Origin: Gnetum montanum
Lineage: Eukaryota > Streptophyta > Gnetopsida > Gnetales > Gnetaceae
Assembly: GCA_015680685.1 (NCBI GenBank)
Contig: MNCI01004170.1
Span: 1,845,946-1,900,976, forward strand
Reading direction: 5' to 3'
DNA: 55,031 bases
The position numbers and the translations under genes are program-made. Numbering within the stretch: the stretch's first letter is position 1; every line of letters begins with the position of its first letter. Below are positions 22,026 through 33,438 of this stretch, piece after piece. Under the pieces are notes generated by a model. It was not told the origin of the DNA and made no database searches. It worked only from the letters and a program-made list of their open reading frames with translations.

Positions 22026-23880
22026 TAACATATCCATATTCATATCCTCAATGGTCCAACATCATTCTGATAAGTATGACATTCTCAAGTAAGGTAAAAT
22101 CATTGCAAGCTTCACATGACTATACTAATCTATCTAAGAGAATTGATTTAATTATAATTTTAAATTTAATAAATAATTTTATTAATTAGGTATCATCATT
22201 GAGGTTCAATAAAATAAAGTTGAAAAATTAAAGAAAATCAAACTAAGATTTATTGATCATGTAAAGACTTGAATTCACATCAATTAAATTGTTCCATGCT
22301 ACAAAATCATGGTAACACTCCAATAGAATCTCATTGAATGATAAAGTAATGTCTCACAGTAAAAAACCAAAATGATTTACACACTTACCGAAGGAAAGAG
22401 AAGAAGTTATTTACATCAAAGAAAATTAAGAAATCTAAGATCCTTTTGAGCTTTTTAACTTAGGTAGTTGTAGTTATTAGCTATGTAAAGAAAGTGATGC
22501 ATTAATGTACTACATGTGAAAATACTAGGTATTCATCTAAATATTTTAAAATAAAACTAGAAATTCAAGTACATAAAGAGAATTAATGCATACAAACATA
22601 TACAAAGATACAAAATTATCACTAGATGACTCACCATTCCCCCATAACTAAATTAAGCTATTTACTTAGCTTATAATAACAAAATTCATACTAGAAATAG
22701 CTTAATTTATGATTGACGTAGAGGAGGTACAACAAGATATGACACAAAAAAAAAATGGAGACTTTTTACCACAAAAAGGAGCACCAAGAGGTGGTGGCTA
22801 TGGTGGAACAACTCCTAGCATGTCTAATGTGTACTAAAGGTATAGTAAATATCTATGAGATTACGCTTATAAGCTCATCACCCTCACTTGGAGAATCCTA
22901 CTTCAATCCCACATTAGTTCTTACTCCTACAGTAGCTCTTAGTGTAGCTTTTTTTTCTCTCTTGATTGAACTCCTCATGACACTATCTTGCTTTCATGAT
23001 CTTATGTTGCATGAGTTCCAACATCATTTTGGACATCATCTAGATCAATGGGATCTACCTATGACTTATTGAACTTCTCTTCTAGTGGTCATTGTCATGC
23101 ATATTCCTAACTTGGTATTCAAAAATGAGATCGATGACCTCTAGATATTTGTCGTTAAGGAGGTTTAGTCAAATTAGGTTCAAATAATGGTTTGAATGAT
23201 CCTTCATGTTTTTCCAATCCCATTACCAAGGCTAATTCCTTAAGTTCATGAGGTATAAACCTCTAAAACTAGGAAAGTAATCACTGGAATGTGATTGGCT
23301 ATGAAAAATATCCAAAAATAATAATGTAAGCTCCCTAGGGATCTATAGATCCATCCTAAAAAAATGCTCACAAGAATAACAAAAAGCATAAAACCCAAGG
23401 GTAACATGTAAAACATTATCATATCTAAAATTCAAATGCATGAGGATATAAAAAATGGGATAGAAAATTTTTCAAAAATTATTCCTTGTTTTGTGCCTCT
23501 CCCCCATGATTGTGGTATAAAACACTCAACTTGAACAAGTAAAATATGTATGACCACTAGAAATAAGGGCATAGTAACAAAATATACCATGAGATCTAGC
23601 CTTAAACATTGATTAACAAAGAGAAACTACAAGAATTTAGTTGCTTCAATGAGTAATAGCATGCATACATGCATACTTACAAACAAAGAAAGAGAGAGGA
23701 GAATTCAGTTTCAAGTCTTATTTTTAATTAGCACATCATATTTTGCTTTTATTATCTCATGAGTTGTCCTACTTCAAGTATCATATATAAATTAATCAAA
23801 TTAGAATGCTATGTTAAAATGAATAATTTCTCACCTCATAGTCTTTTTATGATACCTAATCTATATGTTTGAACTTTGTA
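22026..23880. other. No gene recognised
   Basis: AT-rich interval between copia E1 and the nested cluster. A 105-codon plus-strand frame (22755-23072) has no family resemblance and no codon evidence of selection. CTCCCCCATGATTGTGG near 23508 resembles a phrase in family A element A5 (38400-38413) but is too short to assign. The interval may contain the reverse transcriptase part of copia E2, which I could not read. Confidence 0.3.
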
Positions 23881-24405
23881 AATCTTAAGTCTTTTAATTT
23901 ATGTTTAAAACACAATGGCTACCAATGCATGGTTGAAGAGATAGTTAGTTCACCTCCTTCATCTATGCTAGCTTCTTCATCTTCATCTTTATTACTCAAG
24001 AATACACAAGGTTATGATTTAGTTTTAACTTTGGAAGATATCACCATAGACTTTTCTGTTTATTAATGTCACAAAGTATGATGTTTATTCTAGAACATCT
24101 TATTAAATACCATATCAAGTGATTCAATAGTTTTTTGTTCCTTGAAATCTCAAACTTAGTAGACTTTTTGATCCATTAAATAATAAGTAGCATTCCCACT
24201 ATGACCTTAAAGTCCAACTAGTCACAAGGTGCTTGTGGGATGTGGATGTAACATGTCTTTTGAAAAGGATAAAGATAACATATCAATGCATTCCCTTTGT
24301 CATGCCATTTCTTAACTAATAAAGTGTCTTTTAAAGTTAAAAGTGGAGTAATATTGACTATATAACATCTGAGTATCCTTCATTATACACCATACCATTT
24401 CTATT
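23881..24405 (-). mobile_element. Copia element E2, left part (after integrase core)
   Basis: The minus strand continues from the integrase half at 33437-33715 once the nested insertions are removed. A motif like CYIHIP (about 24270-24250) resembles the post-core HLRVFGC..Y.H.P block of copia integrase, and an acidic stretch (DEDEEASIDEGGE, about 23990-23950) resembles the linker before reverse transcriptase. These are weak matches. The stronger evidence of continuity is the shared CATTTCTATT at 24396-24405 and 33437-33446, either side of the inserted LTR. Confidence 0.45.
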
Positions 24406-25237
24406 GTAGTGGTGTAGGGACACCTCTTTTGAGGCCCATTTTGATCCCTACATGTAGTTGATTGCATGTTCTATAAAGCTACAAAGATATCTTGGAGGTC
24501 AAAGAGACATATAAACCAAGAGGTGAGATGTCATAGGAGACATCTCATCCTAGCCAAAGACGTCTCTAGGAAGACATTTCTCTAAGACAAGAGGTGTCTT
24601 TGCCCAAAAGGAGATATTTCACCCTAACATGAGATGTCTCCCATAACCTAGATATGTCTTTCCTAAGTCTTGCATATTTAGAAAGATGTCTTACCAAGGC
24701 TATAGATATCCCATATGATTGAGGAAAGAGTTAATAATTCTAAGTTTGGAATAGTAAAAAAAGATAAAGATAAGACAAAAACAACTTGAAATCTCCAAGT
24801 TGATCATGGGAAAGGTTTCCCTAGGGTTGATGTCTTGAATTTAATAAATGTCATTCTTATTTTTCATGTTTCGTCATGAGAGGAGATGAGTGTTGAGTAC
24901 ATGAGATTTTATTGATAGAGATTGCATGAGTGTACATCTCTATGGTCAATTGTATGCTTAACCATTGTAGCTCTTAGTGTGTGTGTTGTGTTGGATCTCT
25001 ATTGTGTGTTTGTGGTATAGATCTCATTTGGTTATGTCTTGCATTAAGGAAAATCATTGTGTGGTTGTAGAGCCTCATGCTCTATAATGTTGAGTGTGTG
25101 AGTGAGTTGTGATGTTTATGGGTTTTGGAACCTCTAAATTGTAATATTCTTTGAATTAATTAAATTTACCTAGTTTTCCTATTTTCTAGCAATTGAATTG
25201 TCTTCATATGTTCTAGATTCGATGTGTGTTTGAAGGG
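24404..25237 (+). mobile_element. Solo LTR, family D, copy D2 (first 834 bases)
   Basis: Plus-strand counterpart of D1: it begins TGTAGTGGTGTAGGGACACC, has GAGATGTCT/AGACATCTC repeats at 24510-24700, and GTGTGGTTGTAGAGCC near 25060. At 25237 it is cut by family A element A4 and resumes at 33406-33438, ending TTGGAGTGACCTTGCTCCA then TACA. Joined length is about 867 bases against about 935 for D1. No primer site follows, so it is a solo LTR. It sits in copia E2 integrase, flanked by CATTTCTATT on both sides, longer than a usual 5-base target duplication. Confidence 0.8.
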
Positions 25238-26101
25238 TGATGAGTGGTGAGGTACCCCTACACTCAATCATATGAATCACAAGCATTCACACATGATCTT
25301 GTCAAATTCTATGGATGGGTCTAGTTGTACATATAAATCTTGCTTTTAGTTTAACTATTAAATCGTAAGTTAATAGGCAACCATATGTGAGAAAGCTACC
25401 ACTTGTCCAAACATGAAGATAATGAACTGTGATCAAAGTCCAAGGCATGTGTAGATGGTTAGGGATGGATACTTAGTGGAAAGTAAAATCTAACTAGCCT
25501 ACGTTCAATGAGTATCCATCCCTAACCATCTGCACATGCCTTGGACTTTGCATAATTATTGTTGGAATTACCAAGTGTATGTCATTGGGTGTACCAAATG
25601 ATACACTAATGGGCTACCAAGTAATTACACTTAAGCATTCGCGATTAGTCATACTCATTTTGCTTAATGACAAGAATCATAAATAGCAATAAATGGAAAC
25701 ATTAACTAAAGAACATAGTAAAAAATTGAATAATTAAATAAATAAAAGTAATAATAAATCTAAGTGGATGCTGCAATGATGGAAGTAATCACTTTATTTC
25801 TGGTCATGTAACACATCCAAGTACATGACACTCGAATAATGATGTCGTACAATCACAAACATCACACTATGGGCATGCACTGGGAACAACTTGAAATCAC
25901 AAAGCTATGAAAAAGCTACCTAAAATCTAACAACAAAACTATGTCCCAACCATGCACCTAAGTGTTGTATTTATATGCTAACACGAAAGAGACAATACTG
26001 AATATCCAACATCATTTCTTGGGATTTGATATTATGTATTCGATATCAAGGCTCCGATATTGGGTACCCAATATTAGAGTTGGCAAAATCATGACTTATC
26101 A
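25238..26101 (-). repeat. 3' LTR of element A4
   Basis: 864 bases. The right end TGACTTATCA abuts the polypurine tract. It matches the 5' LTR except for a rearranged block (about 25325-25475) lying in opposite orientation, followed by a near-perfect 39-base inverted repeat. Sense TATA and R/U5 order are otherwise normal. Confidence 0.9.
25435..25549. repeat. Inverted repeat (39-base arms) inside A4 3' LTR
   Basis: The arms 25435-25473 and 25511-25549 are reverse complements with a single mismatch (A versus G at the position after CCATCT), separated by 37 bases. The right arm is the normal LTR sequence. The left arm is an extra copy absent from the 5' LTR at the corresponding place. Confidence 0.9.
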
Positions 26102-26115
26102 TACCCCCAAAACTG
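26102..26115 (-). other. Polypurine tract of element A4
   Basis: TACCCCCAAAACTG on the plus strand (sense CAGTTTTGGGGGTA) directly abuts the 3' LTR. Element A5 has the same feature at 36529-36542 (TACCCCCACAACTG). This is the plus-strand priming site used in reverse transcription. Confidence 0.75.
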
Positions 26116-26349
26116 AATGAAAGCTTTTCATCGAGTTAAAAAAAATTAGGAACAATTCCTTTACAAAATATTGGTAAGGTACGGAATTATTGACTAACTC
26201 AAACAAATAAACAAATTGACTCTTACATGCTACAATGGTGTTTTACAAAACTTTGGACACAATATTACAAGACACAAAATTGAGAAGCTCATGTAGTTCT
26301 CGGAGGTAGTGGCTCCTCCATCGATCACTTCCCTTTGTCACCAAGCTTC

Positions 26350-27990
26350 TAAAATTTGTAGTGATTAAGCAATGCTTGCAACTTCTCTTCTTCTATCCTT
26401 GGATCATGTACCGTCTAGGTTGTTGAGCTGATGTGTGCTGGCACCAGTGCATCCCAAGGGCATGGCAGTTGTGGAAACATTTTATTGGCCTTCACATACT
26501 AGGCAACAAACTACTGTTGTTCCTCTTCAAAGGCCTTGGCCTTGTCTTTCAACTCATGATAATCTATTAGTCTCTTGACTAGGTCTAAAGCAACATCTTT
26601 TTATCCATGGTAGTGAGCCTTGATAACCTTTAGTTCTAAGTTTGCTACATGAAGTTTCCATAAAGCATCCTTTCTATCCACATACTCTTTTTCATATAGT
26701 GCATAGGCTGTCACTACTTGCTTCTCCAACTCACTTCTAGGCCAACTTGCTCTTAACATGGCAAGGTTGGCATATCAGAGGTTAGCCAACCCCATGTATT
26801 CTTTCAAATTCTTGATTTGTGGACCTTTATTCTTCACTTCTGCTTGATGGACTAGTGCATAACTATCCAAGATGGGTTGCCAATCAGGATTTTGCATTGA
26901 CATAGATTCTATGTGAGCTTTGGCCATCTAGATTTCCTTTTCGTTGATTTGCTTGTACATGCCTACTTGGTCCCAGAAGTGTTCCTTCAACTTCTCATGC
27001 CTTTTGACCTCATTCTGCCACATGCTTATTTCGATTGCAAACTTTTGTTGAATGCTTATTTCAATTGCCACTTTCCTTCAAAACATTCTTTTATTTTTCT
27101 ATAGTGGTCAACCTTGAGTTTTTGGTAGCAAGTTATTTTTTTTCTTCTTAGGTGGTGGTCAATGCCTTCTTATGGGCATACGATTGTGCTTCAGCAACTA
27201 AGGAATTCCAAACCACCTTCTCCTTTTCTTACTCAATAGCTTTGTTCTCCTCAATCAATTTGGTTAGCTACTCCATTCTAAATTGGTCAAGCTAGTCAAG
27301 TGTGAAAAACGAGATAGGGTCCCATCTTTCAACTCTTAGGATGGTTAGCTCTTGTTGCAAGCACTGCCCTTTGGCTTCTATGTGTTCCGCACTAGTTTCA
27401 ACCATGACTAGCTTTTCCTTAGTAGCGATGAGGTCTAGTTGTGCTATAGTAACATTGCTGGGGATGTCGAATAAGGTGTACATTACTTGTCTCACCTACA
27501 GCAATCGATCTAATGCATTCTCATTGGCTATGGGAGTTCTCAAAGTCCTAGTGAACATTTACATGTCTTTGGTTCTAGTCAAATCCATTGGAGGCATAAC
27601 AAGCACATTGAAAAATTCTTTAATAGTGGTGAATGGCCACAACGGTGACACCTAGAGTTGCATACGAACTACCTCAGGAGCAAATGTCATAAATAGGCTA
27701 AAGTTCATCTCCATGATGACTGTGGTCAACATGGATTTCTCTTGAATGGCCTCAAGGAATGTTGGGAACAATGTGAGGTGTTGTACCTGCATGGGGGCTT
27801 GTGGTTCTGCAGCCTCTCCTTGGATCTATTATCTTGTAATTGAAGCCTCTTGATGGATGCTGAATGATTGGGCCTCTTGTTCCTCGTGCTCCGCATGCTC
27901 ACCTTGTTGGTCCCTATCACCTCTTGGGCATTTGGCTACTCCTTGCAAAGGTCTTTCTTGAGCTCTTTTTTTAGGGCCATTTACAATCAA
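26350..27990 (-). pseudogene. Broken accessory frame with coiled-coil character, element A4
   Basis: Reading the minus strand from an ATG near 27985 (MALKKELKKDL) gives about 530 codons in which open stretches are joined by in-frame TAG/TGA/TAA codons and at least one frameshift near 27840. The composition is rich in Glu, Lys, Gln, Leu and Ala with helical character, for example LIATKEKLVMVETSAEHIEA (about 27435-27376), SLVAEAQSYAHKKAL (about 27213-27170) and WKLHVANLELKVIKAHYHG (about 26668-26612). Many stops look like deaminated CAG, CGA or TGG codons, suggesting the frame was open when inserted. It lies between the gag region and the 3' LTR, where some Athila elements have an env-like gene, but I see no signal peptide or membrane segment. 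It matches no family I recognise. Element A5 lacks it. Confidence 0.5.
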
Positions 27991-28494
27991 TCAAGGAGCA
28001 TATGTTACTAAGGTGCTATTATTTATCATTAATAGGTTTATACCTTATTCATGATCTTAGTTCCATCAAGTCCTTCAATTCATATGATTGTAGAGTTAGA
28101 AAATTTTTTAGAAAAATGCCCAAAAAGTGTTTATTTTCTTTTATGACCCTTTGTAATTGGTTCCTTTTTCCTTATGTATGGTGTATTATGATGGTTATGG
28201 TCCCTTAGGTGAAAAAATTAAGGTTTCTGGCATTAATACAATTGATTTTTCACTATAACACTTAAGGTTTTTAACACTCTTACCCTTATAATATCTTCTG
28301 GGCAATAGCAAATTTCAAAAAATTAGTGCAAGTTTCCCATGCAAGCACCCCACATGACTAACTTGAACACTCCAAGGTCAAATAGGTTCAAATATTATGA
28401 GAATTAGAGTGGTAGAGAGTAAGATGTTACAAGTAGAAGATGATTGCATAGAGCTCTAAGTCGCAAGAGAAAATTTGAGAGACTCCCCTAGCTA

Positions 28495-28610
28495 CAAATG
28501 AAGAGAATGGATTTTTGGACACCACAAGGATCATATATATAGTTTTTTGCGACATGTTATCGAGTATCTAATGTCGTGTCTGACTTGATATTAGGTAGTC
28601 AATATCGAGG
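28495..28610 (-). promoter_or_regulatory. Internal promoter-like segment of element A4
   Basis: In minus sense: CGATATTGACTACCTAATAT (28603-28584), further CGATA and GACATTAG repeats, then CTATATATATGATCC (about 28542-28528), a TATA-like box. The order, spaced CGATAT-type repeats followed by TATA, copies the U3 layout of the family LTRs, yet the sequence after the TATA box does not match LTR R/U5. It lies about 540 bases upstream of the accessory frame. Promoter function is inferred. Confidence 0.4.
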
Positions 28611-28619
28611 TTCATGAAT

Positions 28620-29950
28620 TTACATTGAATGAGTGTTCTAAGCATGGAAAATAGAGATCTAGGATTGGTTGGAAGGTTTCAAGTTAGGCTGATATTTCTA
28701 GGGTAAGTAAGAAATCATTTTTAGGCACCATAAGTATAGAAGATAGAGTTGTCAACATTAAAAGCTTTGGAAGATGCAAGAAAAGGGGTATGATACCTAT
28801 GTTGCAGAACAGATTAATTACATGATAAGGGAGAGCATAAAATTTAACAAGTATATGCTTGGAGGGTTAAGAATGATGTGGTTGTGTCAAACAAGTACAA
28901 GTTACAATAGTTAGACAAGTGGATCCTCCCTAAAGCAGGCTCCAGCCTATAATGCCCTTGTGTAACCCCACCTAAAAATGCCCATAGGCACTAAAGGGGT
29001 TGAATGCAATGCATACCTATGAAACAAAACACACATGTTAAAACCACTAATTTGAGAAAATAACTCCATGTTACACAAAACCACAAGTTAGGATCATATA
29101 GATAACAAGATGAGATGGACTGTAGAAAAGATTGTAGGAATTGGAATGTGAGGTGTCTTACTATAGCCATAATGAATCCTTGTGTGTTATTAATGGTTAA
29201 GTAATCACTAGCCCTTATTTCCAAGATTCAAGCTAAGTCCAAACCACATTAAGTGACATTACATTGTTTTATCACTTCTGCTAACAACCATAAGACTACC
29301 ACAGTTGCAAGGAGTAACATCACTTGGCATTTTGTCCAAGGGAGGAGCTTTTTTATGGCACATTGTCATTTTTTTATGGAAGTTTGAGAAGCCACTAGCC
29401 TTCAAGCATGCACACATGTCTTTCCAGTGGGATCCTTAGTAGTTTATTCGGTGCCTTTTTATGTTACTCTTACTCCCATTTTTTGTTAGATCTACAAGGA
29501 TATAATTACAACTGAAGCAACCTGATAGAACATATAGAAGTGGCCAAAGAGAATCCACAAATCCCCTTGATGTCAAACCTTTCACATTTCCCCTTGGTTC
29601 TTCACTTTTCTATCTAGGCACAATGATCATGAATTTATTATTAGTTTTGATGATATAGAAGAATATCATTATGACCAAAGCAAGAACCTCTTGTTGATGG
29701 AATGAGTGGATGGATGGCATGGCTCACTATTCAAATAATCAGTCCCTCATGACTTGACAACATAGAGAAAACCTCACCCCAATGGACTACATGATTGTTT
29801 TATTCATAAACGAGATTACTTAACAAAGAAAACGAAAACAAAAAGAATGAAAAAGTTAACAAGGTAGAAAAAATTATGTTAAGAAATAAGAAAATGATAA
29901 AAAATTGTAAAAAAAAAAGATGAAAAACACCTATTAATTCCCATGACTAA
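28620..29950 (-). other. 3' domain shared by elements A4 and A5
   Basis: Non-coding or unreadable sequence with counterparts in A5 at about 37020-38380. Examples are TCCTCCCTAAAGCAGGCTC (28924-28942) against TCCTCCCCAAAGCAGGCTC (37287-37305), and ACATGTCTTTCCA (29413-29425) against ACATGTCTTTCCA (37757-37769). An A-rich tract closes both (29800-29930 and 38290-38370). It corresponds to the region between pol and the 3' LTR of Athila-type elements. Confidence 0.6.
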
Positions 29951-29959
29951 GCACTTGAC

Positions 29960-32410
29960 TATGGCAAGAATTAATAAGTGGATAGGTAGGATCCATGCAT
30001 GTATAAAACATTTATTCATTCTCAGGCCACTGGGTGTCTCTTGGTTTAGTGGTGGCTACATAGATAAGTTGTTGTTCACACACTTGGCTGTTAAACGTAT
30101 GGTGGATCAGGGTATGAGTTGGGTTAACATTGCAAGTGTTTGGCCCACGATTGCACCTTTGAGCATAATATCGTATGCATAGATTTGTTTGTATCTTTAC
30201 AATGCTTGATTCATTGTGTCTGTTGGGTGTTGGAGTAACAATAGATAGTAGTCCTTGCTTAGGATCAGAGGATGTTGGTTGTGAAAAAGAAGTCATTGCA
30301 CTAGATTGGCATTGTGCTAGTTCAGATGATGTGGTATCTCCATGGGTGTTGTGTTTCCACTTGGGGCCTATCCTAAAGAAAGAGAATTTTCAAGTTTGCG
30401 GTGGAAACCTACTAGTATCAGCATGTCTATCTACATCTGTCGCACAAGTGCCATTTGTTTGTTGATGTTGTGGTATTGAACCTTCTTGTGTTGCTAGCGC
30501 TGGCACATGAGGAGGTGGAGTATGAGGATATCAAGGATAGGATGGATGGTAAGAGACATGAGAAGGTGATCTATCAGGAGATGTCATGGGTTGATGGTAC
30601 TTGGGAGAGTGATAGTGGTGATTTGAAGTAGAGGATGTAGAACTAGTTGGAGAAACAAGGTGTTAAACATAATATCCATATGGTTTCATCAGATAGGGAG
30701 GATAGGACTGGTTCAGTGGTGGCCTTTTCCATGATTGTGGATTTTACCAGTACAATTGATGATAGTGTTGAGGTTGGTAATATTTCCCCCTAGGATAGTA
30801 CGATTGGTTGTGGGACTATCTATCATGTGGAAAAGGGAATCTCCTTAGCATGTGCTTTTGTACAAACTTCCTATTTCATGCACCTACCCAGTACTCATGT
30901 AGATGTAACAAGACTAGGAAATGGCCCTTTGGATGGTCATATATGCAGATGTCATATCCATTATCTTCGTCTGTTGTTGAGCCTAGAGCCTCACTTTCTT
31001 TAGTCATTTTTCCTATTTGCTAAAAAGTGTTGCTAGCTATTTCTTGGTGTTGCTTCCTCCATTTATAGTAATTTCCTAGTTCATTTTGTACTACCTTCTC
31101 CTCTATTATCTCTACTAGAGTTGTAACATTTTCATATATTCACTTGACATCCTATTAAACTTTGCTTCAAGTTCATCAATAGATTTCTGTATCGACAAGA
31201 TTCATTACGGAATCACCTTATTAAGAGCTACCTCTTTCTCCTTACCATAAATGTGGACTTGCTTCTTTTGAAGAGTTGGATCCTAGTGATATTTCTTAAT
31301 GTTCTCTCATTTTCATAGCTCTTCTTCTTCTTTCACAACACACTTGATTAGCTCTTGGATTTAATGGGTTTGTAGCTCATATAATTGACGTGGGGCATAC
31401 ATCCCAAGGATCTCCCTTGTTTCATTACGAAGCCCATCTATGTTGTGGAAGAGTTTCCTTTCCTCAGAGAAATCATGGCTTGGGCAGTGATTTAGTAGAG
31501 AATAATATCTATCTAAGGTCATGTCTAAGGGTTCATGTTGTTCTTGTCTCCATCCTTAGATTTGTCTCCTCAGGTTGGACACCCTTACACAGGTTTGGTA
31601 TTTCTCATTAAAGAGTTCCAACATTATGGACCATTGCCAGATTTAATTTGGTTTGAACAATCTATACCACACTTTGGCTCTATCAATTAGTGTCCTAGGA
31701 AAGAGCTTAAGCTTTTACCATGCACTTTCAATGTTGTAGAAAGCATTGGCATCATGGAAGACTTGTAAATGATGTTGTGGATCCAAATCATAGCCTCTTG
31801 CAAATTTAGGAATATTATTCATATCAAGCCAAGGTAGGCGACTCTCTTTGCAATGCCTACGACATATCTTAACTATCTCTATGATTTGCATTAGGCTCTT
31901 AGTGGCCAGCAAGGGTTCATCATCATTAGACATGCTGTGACAAAATTTTTATTTCTATTTGTTTGATTATGAAGATGTTTTCTATGTTCATGTTGATGTC
32001 TTTGACTTTTCCAGTGGGTTCGATTTCGACACCAATGATGAGCTTGGTCTCTATAGCTACATTCATCATCATTAGAACTAGATGTTGAAGAAAAAGAGGA
32101 TGATGAGGAAATGGGATGATTTACATGGCTCCTATAATGTTCCCCAGGATCCCTTGATTTATCTTTTCCAAGTTTTAAGAAGGTCCTAGGCCTTGAGGCC
32201 TCCCTTGGTCCAAGACTTACTTCATCTCCTCTAGGGTTGTCTACCTTAGGTGAATGTGGGCGTTGAGTATTGTCAAGGTGATCATGAACATATGAAACCC
32301 TTGCATAAGGTTGGTCACTCCAATTTTCTTCAACATATATCTCGTTAGTTCTCCAATGAATGTTCTCACTATGCAATGCATTATTGCTTCCTTGTAAAAG
32401 AGACATTGCT
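29960..32410 (-). pseudogene. gag remnant of element A4
   Basis: The longest frame (171 codons, 31891-32406) is rich in Ser, Arg and His. It carries a Ser-rich run near its middle followed by repeated His/Arg, as does the gag leader of element A6. A frameshift at 31891-31933 leads into LPWLDMNNIPKFARGYD, then KLKLFPRTLIDRAKVWYRLF (about 31705-31645), the core of the retrotransposon gag domain (usual form LKLFPFSL.DRAR.WL). NIDGLRNETREILG follows near 31430. A later Ser/Pro/Gln-rich frame (30012-30296) may be the C-terminal part. Several stops are present. gag would have formed the particle; this copy is dead. No zinc knuckle was found. Confidence 0.7.
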
Positions 32411-32513
32411 GTTGGTTTATGGTGTGTGTGATTTAATATTTTCTAAAAGATATATCATTAATGAGTTTACAGTGATCTTCTATAATATAACTAATCTAGA
32501 TAACTAGCACCAT

Positions 32514-32531
32514 CCTTGGCAATGACGCCAA
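32514..32531 (-). other. tRNA-Asp-type primer binding site of element A4
   Basis: In minus sense TTGGCGTCATTGCCAAGG directly follows the LTR end. The Athila-type site complementary to tRNA-Asp(GUC) is TGGCGCCGTTGCCGGGG. The differences are C-to-T or G-to-A, as expected from CpG and CHG decay. It primed minus-strand DNA synthesis. Confidence 0.8.
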
Positions 32532-33400
32532 TGATGAGAAGTGAGGTATCCCTATGCCTAACCATACAAATCACAAGCATTCATACATAATTCGGTTAAA
32601 TTCCATGGATGGGACTAGTTGTACATCTAAATTGTTATGCTTTGATTGTAGTTGTGTTCCCACTTGGACTAGTGGTAGCTTTGTCACATATGGTTTAGTC
32701 CAAAGTGAGGCAGATGTGCTACTCCTAATGACAATAAAGAGATAAATTAATTAAACTAACTAATAGTGGAAAGTAAAATCTAACTAGCCTACGTGCAATG
32801 AGTATTCATCCCTAACCATCTACACATGCCATGGACTTCATGTAACTATTGTTAGAATTACCAAGCATACGTCATTGGGCATACCAAATGATACACTGCT
32901 AGGCTACAAAGTAAGTACATTTAAGCACTCACGATTAGTCATACTCATTTTGCTTAATGACAGGAATTGTAAATAGTAGTAAATGGAAACATTAACAAAA
33001 GAAAATAGTAAAAGATTGAATAATTAAACAATTAAAAGCAATAATAAATCTAAGTGGATGCTGCAATGATGGAGGTAATCTCGATCTTTATTTTTTATCA
33101 TGTAACACGTACAAGTATGTCACACTTGAATAAGGATGTTGTACAATCACGAACATCACACTGCGGGCATGCACTAGGAACAATAGAACTTGAAATCACA
33201 AAGCTATGAAAAAGCTATCTAAAATCTGACAACAAACCTATGTCCCAACCGTACACTTGAGTGTTGTATTTATAGGCTAGCATGGAAGAGATGATATTAG
33301 ATATCTAACATCATTTCTTGGGATCCAATATCACATATTCAATATTAAGGCTTTGATATTAGATATCCGATATCAAGGCTGACAAAATCATGACTCATCA
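32532..33400 (-). repeat. 5' LTR of element A4
   Basis: 869 bases, right end TGACTCATCA at 33400 followed by AAGGG. It has the canonical order of family blocks, so it is the reference for the rearranged 3' LTR. The U3 (33270-33390) keeps decayed GATATC repeats. Confidence 0.9.
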
Positions 33401-33405
33401 AAGGG

Positions 33406-33438
33406 TTACAGCTAATTGGAGTGACCTTGCTCCATACA
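33406..33438 (+). mobile_element. Solo LTR D2, last 33 bases
   Basis: TTGGAGTGACCTTGCTCCA within this piece matches the end of LTR D1 (TTGGAGTGAACTTGCTCCA at 15412-15430, complement). It completes the LTR interrupted at 25237. Confidence 0.75.

Larger units (their letters stand above)
25238..33400 (-). mobile_element. Two-LTR family A element A4 (Athila-type), lacking pol
   Basis: 8163 bases flanked by AAGGG (25233-25237 and 33401-33405). The 5' LTR is 32532-33400, the primer site 32514-32531, the gag remnant about 32410-29960, the 3' domain 29950-26116, the polypurine tract 26102-26115 and the 3' LTR 25238-26101. No protease, reverse transcriptase, RNase H or integrase could be read. The gag end is followed directly by sequence that in element A5 lies after integrase. 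The element therefore depended on enzymes from relatives. It contains a broken coiled-coil accessory frame. Assignment to the Athila lineage rests on the primer site and on A5 integrase, which shares the 3' domain. Confidence 0.85.

Noticed and set aside
22755-23072. 105-codon plus-strand frame
   Set aside because: No recognisable motif, AT-rich context with no splice or promoter support. Length is within chance for this composition.
27302-27655. 117-codon plus-strand frame in element A4
   Set aside because: Antisense shadow of the minus-strand accessory frame, which has the better composition and the right orientation for the element.
30175-30465. 96-codon plus-strand frame opposite the A4 gag region
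   Set aside because: It is antisense to a minus-strand gag-like frame rich in Ser/Pro/Gln, and looks like its shadow.
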